Assembly: GCA_910578475.1 (NCBI GenBank)
Contig: CAJTRK010000006.1
Coordinates: forward strand, 1-64,000
Direction: 5' to 3'
DNA length: 64,000 nucleotides
Source of the DNA: an uncultured Lachnospiraceae bacterium
GTDB taxonomy: Bacteria; Bacillota; Clostridia; Lachnospirales; Lachnospiraceae
How positions within the stretch are numbered: the stretch's first letter is position 1; each line of letters opens with the position of its first letter. The position numbers and the translations under genes are program-made. Below the pieces are notes generated by a model. That model ran no database searches. It saw nothing but the letters and a program-made list of their open reading frames with translations, and had not been told where the DNA came from. This document shows positions 1 through 7,573 of this stretch, piece after piece.

Positions 1-240
1 TTAGTCATATACAGATATCTTGAAAAAGCGCTTGGTGATTTTTATACATGCGAAACAATTCTGTCCACACTGAAGGGCATGAACTTTGCAAGTGTTCAGG
101 AACAAGGCTTCATGCCACTGTACAAACGAGACAAGGTAACGGATAGACTGCACGAGGTATGCAACTTCCGTACAGACTATGAATTTATTACAAAAAGAGA
201 TATGAAAACAATTCAGAAAAAAAGTAAAGGCCGGGAATAA
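1..240 (+). CDS. IS1634-like transposase, C-terminal part (5' end outside window)
   Basis: Frame 1 is open from the window edge to the TAA at 238-240, giving 79 residues. The text YRYLEKALGDFYTCETIL followed by a FRTDYEFITKRDMK-type ending matches, by recall, the last segment of DDE transposases of the IS1634/IS4 group, where a conserved YTCE-x(n)-L and a FRTDY motif close the protein. The catalytic residues would lie upstream and are not visible, so intactness cannot be judged. It is the only insertion-sequence gene seen in the window. The opposite-strand frame over the same bases is a shadow. Confidence 0.7.
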   Translation, partial: LVIYRYLEKALGDFYTCETILSTLKGMNFASVQEQGFMPLYKRDKVTDRLHEVCNFRTDYEFITKRDMKTIQKKSKGRE

Positions 241-266
241 AATACCATATTTCAAAACGAGACTAA

Positions 267-308
267 AATACCTCGCAGTCCTTGTAAATACCGGGATTGC
301 GAGGTATT
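267..308. terminator. Hairpin downstream of transposase
   Basis: AATACCTCGCA (267-277) pairs perfectly with TGCGAGGTATT (298-308) across a 20-base loop. It lies between the transposase stop and the convergent GH2 gene, so it may be a bidirectional terminator or part of the insertion-sequence end. No strong U-tract follows, so its role is uncertain. The remainder of 241-423 shows nothing else. Confidence 0.4.
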
Positions 309-423
309 ATGCTTTGCCAAACTGTCAAAGATGGGATTATATTGTACCTTTTTCCCTGATGCAATCGAATGACAAGAATTTACCCCATTTCGTGTGATTG
401 TCCGCTCCGGCAGGCTATGACCG

Positions 424-3270
424 CTACAACACCAGTCCTTCCAGCGTCTCCATTTCCATCTCCTGTTCCGGCGTGAATGCTTCCGATGTAAGATATCGGT
501 ATATGGCATCAAGCAGCGCGCGGGCTTCGGGGTATTGCTGTAAATTCTGCAGATTCATGGTGGAGACCAACAGCTTTCCGCCGCCGCAGCGGCACTCGAA
601 CAGCTTGGCCATCGGGCGTAAGAACGCATAACTGTCCATTTCCGCAACAATCGCCCGGAACGGTTCCGGCAGTATCAGGGCGCGCTGCACGGCCATCGGC
701 CACCATTGCCAGTTGCTGTAACATTCCGTCGGGAAATATTGAAACAGCGGGTGTTTCGCGTCAATAAACTGTCCCATGCCTCCCTCCTGGCCGGGGAAGG
801 TTCCGACCGACCAGAAATCCGTGGAAAACTGGGCCTGTATGGAGCAGGGCAGCGCCTCTTTCGTGGACGACGGCGTCAGATACACCGTTCTTCCTGCCCG
901 CAGCGCATCTTTGGCAGCATCATCCAGATGCGCCGTCTCCAGTATGCCCTCCGGACAGACCGGGCTCACAGGCGGATATACCCAGACAGGATAACAATTC
1001 GATATCCCGCCAAGCGAAACGCTCAGTTCCAGCCGCATCGGGCGTTCCGGCTTTTTCCCCGATAAATTATTCAGACAAAATTCCAGACTCCCGGCCACCG
1101 TCAGTTTCCCCGGCGGACAGCAGATTTCCGTCTCCGGACAAAACACACCCCGGAGTTCCTCTCCTTCCGTGCGCCCGGACAGCTCACAGCGCAGCCGCCC
1201 CCGGAGCGTTTCTTTCCCATAATTGGCTATCTTCACTTCCGCACGGAGCGTTTCCGTGTTCTCGTAAGTATATTTCGGCAGCAAAACGAGCGGCAGTCTG
1301 TCCGTAAAAAAGCGTCTGAACGCCTCCGGCTTCGCAAATTCATACGGTTTGGGCATCAGATGGGCGTTCAGCATCCCTACCAAAGCCGTTCCCTGCCCCG
1401 GAAAGTCCTGTAATCCGAGCAGCGAAATCCCGGAAAGCTGTTCCGTCCGCATGGCCGCCTCGATTTCCTCCCGGTAGCAGAGACGAGCAAGCTCCCCGGA
1501 AGCCTCCACATATCCCGGCCAGTCCGCCATCAATCCCCGCGCCGTCACTTTTTCCTGAATCAACCGGAGATTTGCCGGGTCCGAAATCCCCCGAAAATCC
1601 GAAAGTTCACCGAAATCAGGCAATATCTCAAACTGTCCGACCTCAAAACTGAAAACCGGTCCGACGTAAGTTTTCCGCAGTTCTTTCATCGTCCCGTCAA
1701 AATTTGCCACCGCCCCCGGATAACAATGGTTCAGATATCCCCTCATTTCGGCAAACGTTCCCCGCAGCTCCCGCTCATAAAAAGCGGAAGATGTATAGAA
1801 ATCGCTCTTTGCATCACAGCCCCGCTCTCCGTAATGCACGTTAGAGCCGTTTGCATAAAGCCGGGTGTCATCCAGTTTTCCTGCCAGCAAAAGCAGCTCG
1901 TCCATCCGCTCATGTCCTTTCGGAAGGGCGTGCAGCTCGTTTCCGAGCGTCAGCATCACGAAAGACGGATGGTTCGCGAGCATTTCCAGAATCCCCCGAA
2001 GCTCCGCCCGGTAGTAGAGGTAACTTTCTTCCGATTCAAAAGCGTCTTTCGGATTCCAGTGGGAAAGCTCCGGCTGCATCATCATGCCGAGCTCGTCCGC
2101 CGCCGTAAACGCCGCATCCGGGGGACAATGGGAATGAAAGCGCACGCAGTTTATGCCGTAAGAGCGGTACAGCAGCAGAATCTCCCGCCAAGCGTCCCGC
2201 GTCATCGGCGGATAGCCGGTCTCCGGAAAGACCGCGCAGTTCGCTTCGCCGCGCAGAAAAAAAGTTCTTCCGTTTATTGTCAGTCTTCCGTTCTCTCCCG
2301 CGCCGAAATCTCTGACGCCGAAAACCACTGTTTTCGATGCACCGTTTGACAGGGTCACGGACAGCTCATACAGATTTCCTTCCGCTTCATCCCATCGTTT
2401 TATGTCTTCCCGCAGCGCAAGGGAAAAAAATCCGATTTCCAGACCTTCGCCGTCATCCGATATCGACGCCCGTTCTGACATACTTGTCATTTTCATATTC
2501 CCTGTCCGCTCCTGCTTATCTATCTGCACAGTCGCTTCTGCCATGCCCTCCCGCAATGCTTCCGACCGGACAGTCACCGTACCGCTCCAGGACTCGTCCG
2601 CACAGATAACGATTCTGACCGTCAGCCTGTCTCCCTTCGGGTATACCCGCACCGAGGCCGGAAACACCGGTTCTTCGGTCCGCAGCCTGAGATACCCGAG
2701 CGCACCGTTCCAGTTCGTCTGCGTTTCATCCGTGGCCGCAGACGAATATACGATGGCGTCATGAGGCAGCCCCGGATAGCTGTTATCCGACACAAGTGTC
2801 ACTTTATGAGTGCCGTCAGGTAATCCGGTCACTTCAAATACATGTGGCGTACAAAGCGTCGCCTCCCCAAAAGCCGGCACTTCCCTGTCATCCACCAGAA
2901 GCCGCAGGCATCTTGCCCGTTCGACTTCCAGAAATACCCGTTTCCCGGCCGGCGCGCCGAACGTGAAACTGCGCGTAAACCGCGCCGCTCCTTCGTATGT
3001 ATATTTTCTTGTAAACCGCGTCGCAATCGGCGCATCCGGACATTCCAGCCGTGCGCTGTCAGACGCTTCCGCCCCGCCGTCTTCCGGCGCGCTTTCCTTC
3101 TCCCGGCCTCCGAGCGTCTCATCCGGGTGCACCGCTTTGCCGCAGATGTCCTTATGCCCGATGCAATTTTCATCCAGTGTCCCCGGCAGCCGCATCGGAT
3201 ATATCCTGCCGTCACCGATATCCGCTTCCCACAGACCGCTCAAATCATAAAACCTGTCAATACCATTCAT
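424..3270 (-). CDS. Glycoside hydrolase family 2 protein
   Basis: A 948-residue GH2-type enzyme (beta-galactosidase/glucuronidase/mannosidase superfamily), probably cytoplasmic because no signal peptide is seen. The N-terminus has the jelly-roll sugar-binding domain (FYDLSGLWEADIGDG, then LPGTLDEN), followed by the TIM barrel with FFLRGEANC, INCVRFHSHCPPDAAF and the acid/base-type motif MLTLGNELH. SFEVGQFE may hold the nucleophile. A C-terminal Ig-like region precedes a segment containing YSNWQWW. The start at 3270 is chosen because GGACGGGCGG precedes it; the frame extends 30 codons further upstream but without domain content. Substrate cannot be told from sequence. It is divergent from the FMN_bind-like gene at 3328, with 57 bp between them. 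Confidence 0.85.
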   Translation of the reverse strand: MNGIDRFYDLSGLWEADIGDGRIYPMRLPGTLDENCIGHKDICGKAVHPDETLGGREKESAPEDGGAEASDSARLECPDAPIATRFTRKYTYEGAARFTRSFTFGAPAGKRVFLEVERARCLRLLVDDREVPAFGEATLCTPHVFEVTGLPDGTHKVTLVSDNSYPGLPHDAIVYSSAATDETQTNWNGALGYLRLRTEEPVFPASVRVYPKGDRLTVRIVICADESWSGTVTVRSEALREGMAEATVQIDKQERTGNMKMTSMSERASISDDGEGLEIGFFSLALREDIKRWDEAEGNLYELSVTLSNGASKTVVFGVRDFGAGENGRLTINGRTFFLRGEANCAVFPETGYPPMTRDAWREILLLYRSYGINCVRFHSHCPPDAAFTAADELGMMMQPELSHWNPKDAFESEESYLYYRAELRGILEMLANHPSFVMLTLGNELHALPKGHERMDELLLLAGKLDDTRLYANGSNVHYGERGCDAKSDFYTSSAFYERELRGTFAEMRGYLNHCYPGAVANFDGTMKELRKTYVGPVFSFEVGQFEILPDFGELSDFRGISDPANLRLIQEKVTARGLMADWPGYVEASGELARLCYREEIEAAMRTEQLSGISLLGLQDFPGQGTALVGMLNAHLMPKPYEFAKPEAFRRFFTDRLPLVLLPKYTYENTETLRAEVKIANYGKETLRGRLRCELSGRTEGEELRGVFCPETEICCPPGKLTVAGSLEFCLNNLSGKKPERPMRLELSVSLGGISNCYPVWVYPPVSPVCPEGILETAHLDDAAKDALRAGRTVYLTPSSTKEALPCSIQAQFSTDFWSVGTFPGQEGGMGQFIDAKHPLFQYFPTECYSNWQWWPMAVQRALILPEPFRAIVAEMDSYAFLRPMAKLFECRCGGGKLLVSTMNLQNLQQYPEARALLDAIYRYLTSEAFTPEQEMEMETLEGLVL

Positions 3271-3327
3271 AATTCCGCCCGTCCTTTCATAGACTGATAA
3301 AAAGATTTTCGATGGGGATATTATTTT

Positions 3328-3816
3328 ATGAGTTCCAAAACCAAAATTGTTGTGCTTCATGTAAAAGAATTGATATATACCGGAATCCTTGCCGTGCTCG
3401 GTATTCTTTTCATTGTTCTGCTCATCATCATGTTTCTGCCAAAAGAAGAAAAACCGGAAACAATGCCGACAATGACGCAGACAACGTCAAATACCTATGT
3501 TCCCGGTGTATATACGACCTCTTTAATCCTGAATGACAATGTGGTGGAAATAGAAGTCACCGTTGACGAAAAAAATATCAATTCCATCCGCCTTGTGAAT
3601 CTGGATGAAGCCGTTACAACGATGTATCCTCTGATTCAGCCCTCTTTTGAGGACCTTGCGAACCAGATTATTCAAAACCAGAGTCTGGACGGCATTACAT
3701 ATTCCGATGACAGCAAGTATACATCCATGATTCTGCTGAACGCCATTACCGCATCTCTGGAAAAAGCCGTTTCCACAGGAGATGTTCCCGATACGGAAAC
3801 GGGAGCCGGCCGCTGA
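3328..3816 (+). CDS. Membrane-anchored FMN_bind-like protein
   Basis: 162 residues. One transmembrane helix (about residues 15-37, GILAVLGILFIVLLIIMFL) is followed by a Thr/Pro linker and an extracytoplasmic domain. That domain has a beta-hairpin repeat (VPGVYTTSLILNDNVVEIEV) and ends in YTSMILLNAITASLEKA, which aligns by eye with the flavinylation segment SGATxTSxAixxAvxxAL of RnfG/NqrC-type FMN_bind domains. The canonical SGAT is replaced by DDSKYTS, so covalent FMN attachment is doubtful. A GGGGAT ribosome site precedes the ATG. It converges on the NAD synthase gene, whose stop lies 24 bp away. Confidence 0.55.
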   Translation: MSSKTKIVVLHVKELIYTGILAVLGILFIVLLIIMFLPKEEKPETMPTMTQTTSNTYVPGVYTTSLILNDNVVEIEVTVDEKNINSIRLVNLDEAVTTMYPLIQPSFEDLANQIIQNQSLDGITYSDDSKYTSMILLNAITASLEKAVSTGDVPDTETGAGR

Positions 3817-3839
3817 CCCATCTCCTGCCCGTGTTCCTG

Positions 3840-5750
3840 TCATAATTCGTCGAGCTGACCAAGCCAAATCGCAGCGACGGCATCCGAAGGCATACGCAGG
3901 TCTCCTCTCGGAGACAGCGCGACACTTCCGACTTTGGGGCCGTCGGGCAGACAGGAGCGTTTGAACTGCTGCGTAAAAAACCTGCGATAAAAGGTCTTTA
4001 ACCATTTCAAAATGACCTCTTCTTCATACCGGCCCGCAAAAGAAGTCTTCGCAATCCGATAGATTTTGGCCGGTTCGAATCCGCAGCGCAGCATATAATA
4101 CAGGAAAAAATCATGCAGCTCATAAGGGCCGACCAGGTCTTCCGTCTTCTGGGCAATCGAATCGCCCGACGGCGGCAGCAGTTCCGGACTGACAGGCGTG
4201 TCAAGTATATCCAGCAGGACTGCCGAAAGTTCTTCCTGTTGGCAAGTGTCCGCATAATACTTCACGAGATGCCGCACCAGCGTCTTCGGCACACCGCTGT
4301 TGACTCCGTACATGGACATATGGTCGCCGTTATAAGTCGCCCATCCGAGCGCCAGCTCCGACATATCTCCGGTTCCGATGACCATCCCGTCCGTTTTGTT
4401 CGCAATATCCATCAATACCTGCGTCCGCTCTCTTGCCTGACCGTTCTCATAAGTAACATCATGCCTGTCGCTTTCCTGTCCGATATCCCTGAAATGAACG
4501 TTCACCGCTTCCTTAATATTGACTTCCTTAAGCGTTACGCCGAGTGTCTCCGCCAGCTTGCAGGAATTGCGGTAAGTCCTGTCCGTCGTGCCAAAACAGG
4601 GCATCGTAACCGCGACAATCTGTTCTCTGGAGCGTTCCAGCAAATCAAACGCACGCACCGTTACAAGAAGCGCCAGCGCGGAATCCAGACCGCCGGACAC
4701 CCCAATAACGGCTGTTTTTGCTCCCGTATGCTCATAACGTTTTTTCAGGCCGTAAGACTGAATCGAGAAAATTTCGTCACAGCGTTTCTCCCGCTCCTTC
4801 TGCTCGGACGGCACAAAGGGCATCGCATAAAAGCTTCTGTCAAGTTCCGTATCCTCCTCTTCCATCCGAAAGCGTAACACTTGATATCCTTCTTTTTTCC
4901 CCACATGAAAACTCGTCATTCTGCGCCGCTCATGATTTATTCTGTGTATATCCAGGTCGGCACAGACGGTCTGCGCGTCAAAACGTTTGGACTGCGCCAG
5001 TACCGTTCCATTCTCGGCAATCAGATTATGTCCGCCGAAAACAAGGTCCTGCGTGGACTCCCCGTCTCCCGCGGAAGCGTATACATATCCGGCTATAAAT
5101 CGCGCGCTTGCCGATTTTACAAGCATTTCACGATAACTGTCTTTTCCGACCGTCTCATTGGAAGCCGATAAATTGACGAGTACGCTTGCGCCAGCCATTG
5201 CATGGGATAAGCCCGGCGAATCCGGAACCCAGATATCTTCACAGATTTCACAGCCGACAACGAGCTCCCGCATGGAATCCGCCTGAAAAAGAAGATTGCT
5301 GCCGAACGGAATCTCCTCGTCTTCCCACCAGTAAGGCTCTGGAATCTGATTCCCCGGCGTAAAATGCCGCGTTTCATAAAACTCCGCGTAAGCCGGGATA
5401 AAACGCTTCGGAATCATCGCCAGCACCTTGCCGTCATGCACCGCCGCCGCCACATTATACAGTTTATGTTCTTTTTCTACGGGCAGCCCCACGAAAATAA
5501 GCGCATCGAGCCCTTCCGAGGCATCGGCAATCACTCGTAACTGCTCTTTTGCCTCTTTCAAAAGCAGCTCCTGCAAAAACAAATCGCCGCATGTATAACC
5601 CGTCAGGCAAAGCTCCGGAAAAACGATGATTTTCGCTCCCTTCTCCGCCGCCTCTTCCATGCGTTCACATATCTGCCGCCCGTTATAGACCGGATCCGCA
5701 ACCTTTATCCGGGGCGTTACCGCCGCGACTTTCACAAATCCATGCTTCAT
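3840..5750 (-). CDS. nadE: Glutamine-dependent NAD+ synthase
   Basis: 636 residues, the usual size for the two-domain enzyme that converts nicotinate adenine dinucleotide to NAD using glutamine and ATP in the cytosol. The N-terminal nitrilase-type glutaminase shows the triad E46 (FPELCLTGYTCGD), K115 (MIPKRF) and C170 (CEICEDIW). The C-terminal synthetase has the ATP-binding SGGLDSALAL loop and the GTGDMSELALGW segment. It lies 108 bp downstream of hslO on the same strand. A second, shorter NH3-type NAD synthase occurs in the integrated element at 27155-27898, so this copy is the likely housekeeping enzyme. Confidence 0.96.
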   Translation of the reverse strand: MKHGFVKVAAVTPRIKVADPVYNGRQICERMEEAAEKGAKIIVFPELCLTGYTCGDLFLQELLLKEAKEQLRVIADASEGLDALIFVGLPVEKEHKLYNVAAAVHDGKVLAMIPKRFIPAYAEFYETRHFTPGNQIPEPYWWEDEEIPFGSNLLFQADSMRELVVGCEICEDIWVPDSPGLSHAMAGASVLVNLSASNETVGKDSYREMLVKSASARFIAGYVYASAGDGESTQDLVFGGHNLIAENGTVLAQSKRFDAQTVCADLDIHRINHERRRMTSFHVGKKEGYQVLRFRMEEEDTELDRSFYAMPFVPSEQKEREKRCDEIFSIQSYGLKKRYEHTGAKTAVIGVSGGLDSALALLVTVRAFDLLERSREQIVAVTMPCFGTTDRTYRNSCKLAETLGVTLKEVNIKEAVNVHFRDIGQESDRHDVTYENGQARERTQVLMDIANKTDGMVIGTGDMSELALGWATYNGDHMSMYGVNSGVPKTLVRHLVKYYADTCQQEELSAVLLDILDTPVSPELLPPSGDSIAQKTEDLVGPYELHDFFLYYMLRCGFEPAKIYRIAKTSFAGRYEEEVILKWLKTFYRRFFTQQFKRSCLPDGPKVGSVALSPRGDLRMPSDAVAAIWLGQLDEL

Positions 5751-5858
5751 CCTGTTTATCGTGCTCCTTTCTCAGCCTGCCGGCATCATCGGCTTTCCAT
5801 GCGCTCCGTCTCCTGTTTCTGAAATCTTTCCTGATATTGTCCGGCAGTTTTTCGATAT

Positions 5859-6725
5859 TTATACCATTTTTTTCAGCTCATCCGCCGTAAAGACGTAATT
5901 CGTATTACAAAAATGACAGTGCAGTTCCACGTCCTTTCCTTCTTCTGCCATTTCCTGCAAATCTTCTTTTTTCAGGCTGTAAAGAACTTTTTCCACCCGT
6001 TCTTTCGAACAGCCGCACCAAAAGCGCACCGGCGTTTTTTCCGTGATTTCCAGTCCCATGTCGCCCAACAGAAGCGATAATATCTGCTCCGGCGTATTGC
6101 CCTCTTCCAAAAGCGTCGTTACTGATTTCAGGCCCGCCACGTTCTCTTCCAGTTTCCGAATGACCTCTTCCTGCGCAAACGGCATAAGCTGGATAATAAA
6201 GCCGCCGGCCTGTTTCACCGTATTGTTCCGCTCCATCAGAATGCCAAGCGCCACGCAGGAGGGAACCTGTTCCGACGCCGCAAAATAGTAAGTCAGGTCA
6301 TCGGCAATCTCTCCCGTCTGCAATGCTACCCGGGAAGCGTAAGGGTCTTTCATCCCCATATCTTTGATGACATGCAGATATCCTGCCCCGATAACGCCGC
6401 CCACATCCAGTTTTCCCTGTGCATTCGGCGGCATCATCGCCTGCGGCCGGTTCGCATATCCTTTTACGTTTCCCCGGGAATCCGCCGTTACCGTCATGCC
6501 CCCGACCGGACCGTCTCCGCTTATCTGCAGCGTCAGCACGTCCTTTTCTCCCTTCAGCATGCTTCCCATCAGACAGGCTCCCGTCATCAGCCGGCCGAGC
6601 GCCGCCGTGACGACCGGACTCAAATCATGTCTGTCCCTCGCTTCTTCCACCAAATCCCTTGACGTCACCGCAAACGCGCGTACCTGCGCATCCGCCGCCG
6701 TCGCTCTTATCAGATAATCCGTCAT
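5859..6725 (-). CDS. hslO: Hsp33 redox-regulated chaperone
   Basis: 288 residues, full length for Hsp33, a cytosolic holdase activated by oxidation. The zinc/redox centre is intact at the C-terminus: C237-G-C239 (FWCGCSKERVE) and C270-H-F-C273 (LHCHFCNTNYVF), the CxC...CxxC pattern. The N-terminal fold carries RATAADAQVRAFAVTS and GDGPVGGMTVTADSRG, both typical. A GGAAAGGGG ribosome site precedes the start. The gene lies between a methyltransferase and the NAD synthase on the same strand and may share a transcript with nadE. Confidence 0.96.
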   Translation of the reverse strand: MTDYLIRATAADAQVRAFAVTSRDLVEEARDRHDLSPVVTAALGRLMTGACLMGSMLKGEKDVLTLQISGDGPVGGMTVTADSRGNVKGYANRPQAMMPPNAQGKLDVGGVIGAGYLHVIKDMGMKDPYASRVALQTGEIADDLTYYFAASEQVPSCVALGILMERNNTVKQAGGFIIQLMPFAQEEVIRKLEENVAGLKSVTTLLEEGNTPEQILSLLLGDMGLEITEKTPVRFWCGCSKERVEKVLYSLKKEDLQEMAEEGKDVELHCHFCNTNYVFTADELKKMV

Positions 6726-6766
6726 TGTTCTGCCCCTTTCCCTGTCTGCCTCCGCCTACTGCGGAC

Positions 6767-7573
6767 TCAGGATTTTCCTTTCACGCTTTTTTGTCCAATC
6801 AACACAATCCGTCCGCTCTCCGGCGTCACAGCTCCCTGTGTATCGGCGTCCGCCGCCTCAAGCAAAACAAGCCCCGCCTTTTCTAACAGCGTTTTCATCT
6901 GTTCCAGCCGGTATCCCCGTTGATAGTGTGTCTCCTGGAACCGTCGGAAACTGCATTCGCCCTGCCGTTCGCCTGTTTTTACGAAAACCGTCAAATCGTA
7001 CTCGTTGATTTCTTCTTCCGGGTGGTAATAATTTTCCCAGATAAAGCTGCATTCCTCCCGGTTCTCGGCAATCGTCGCATCGCCGATGAGCGTCTCGTAT
7101 TTATAGACCGTATTGAAATCAAAAATAAATACGCCGCCCGGATATAGGTAATTTTCCACCAGTCGGAAGACCGTAAGCAGCTCTTCTTCCGACAACAGAT
7201 AATTCAGGCTGTCGCAGACGCTGATAACCGCTCCGACCGTTCCGTATAGTTCAAACTGACGCATGTCCTGCTGTAAATACAGGATGTCCAGACCGGAACG
7301 CTCTTTTTTCTCCATCGCGCGCTGCAGCATCTCCTGCGAATTGTCGATGCCAATCATATCGTACCCTTTGGCCGCCAAAAGCTCCGTCAGCGTCCCGGTT
7401 CCGCATCCCAAATCCAGCACGGCATTCTGCTCCTGCAAAAGCAGTTCGTCATCCGTACCGTCTTTTATCCGGTAACGTTTCAGCGCCGCATCGAGAAACG
7501 CGCACCATTCCGCATAGGGCGTCTCATCCATAAAAATATCATATACGCCTGCAAAATCAGTATAAGCTTCCAT
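6767..7573 (-). CDS. Class I SAM-dependent methyltransferase
   Basis: 268 residues. Motif I VLDLGCGTGTLTELLA and the following IGIDNSQEML acidic strand mark the S-adenosylmethionine site, and VISVCDSLNYLLS is motif IV-like. The N-terminus (YTDFAGVYDIFMD) is the form common in small Firmicute methyltransferases of unknown substrate. The start overlaps the stop of the upstream GH20 gene by 17 bp and is preceded by GAGGTGG, indicating translational coupling. The substrate cannot be inferred from the glycosidase neighbour. Confidence 0.85.
   Translation of the reverse strand: MEAYTDFAGVYDIFMDETPYAEWCAFLDAALKRYRIKDGTDDELLLQEQNAVLDLGCGTGTLTELLAAKGYDMIGIDNSQEMLQRAMEKKERSGLDILYLQQDMRQFELYGTVGAVISVCDSLNYLLSEEELLTVFRLVENYLYPGGVFIFDFNTVYKYETLIGDATIAENREECSFIWENYYHPEEEINEYDLTVFVKTGERQGECSFRRFQETHYQRGYRLEQMKTLLEKAGLVLLEAADADTQGAVTPESGRIVLIGQKSVKGKS

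Noticed and set aside
1726..2349. Long plus-strand ORFs inside the GH2 gene, and similar long antisense frames inside the GH20, deacetylase, DUF3160 and isomerase genes
   Set aside because: They mirror the codon pattern of real genes on the other strand and show no domain or start signals.
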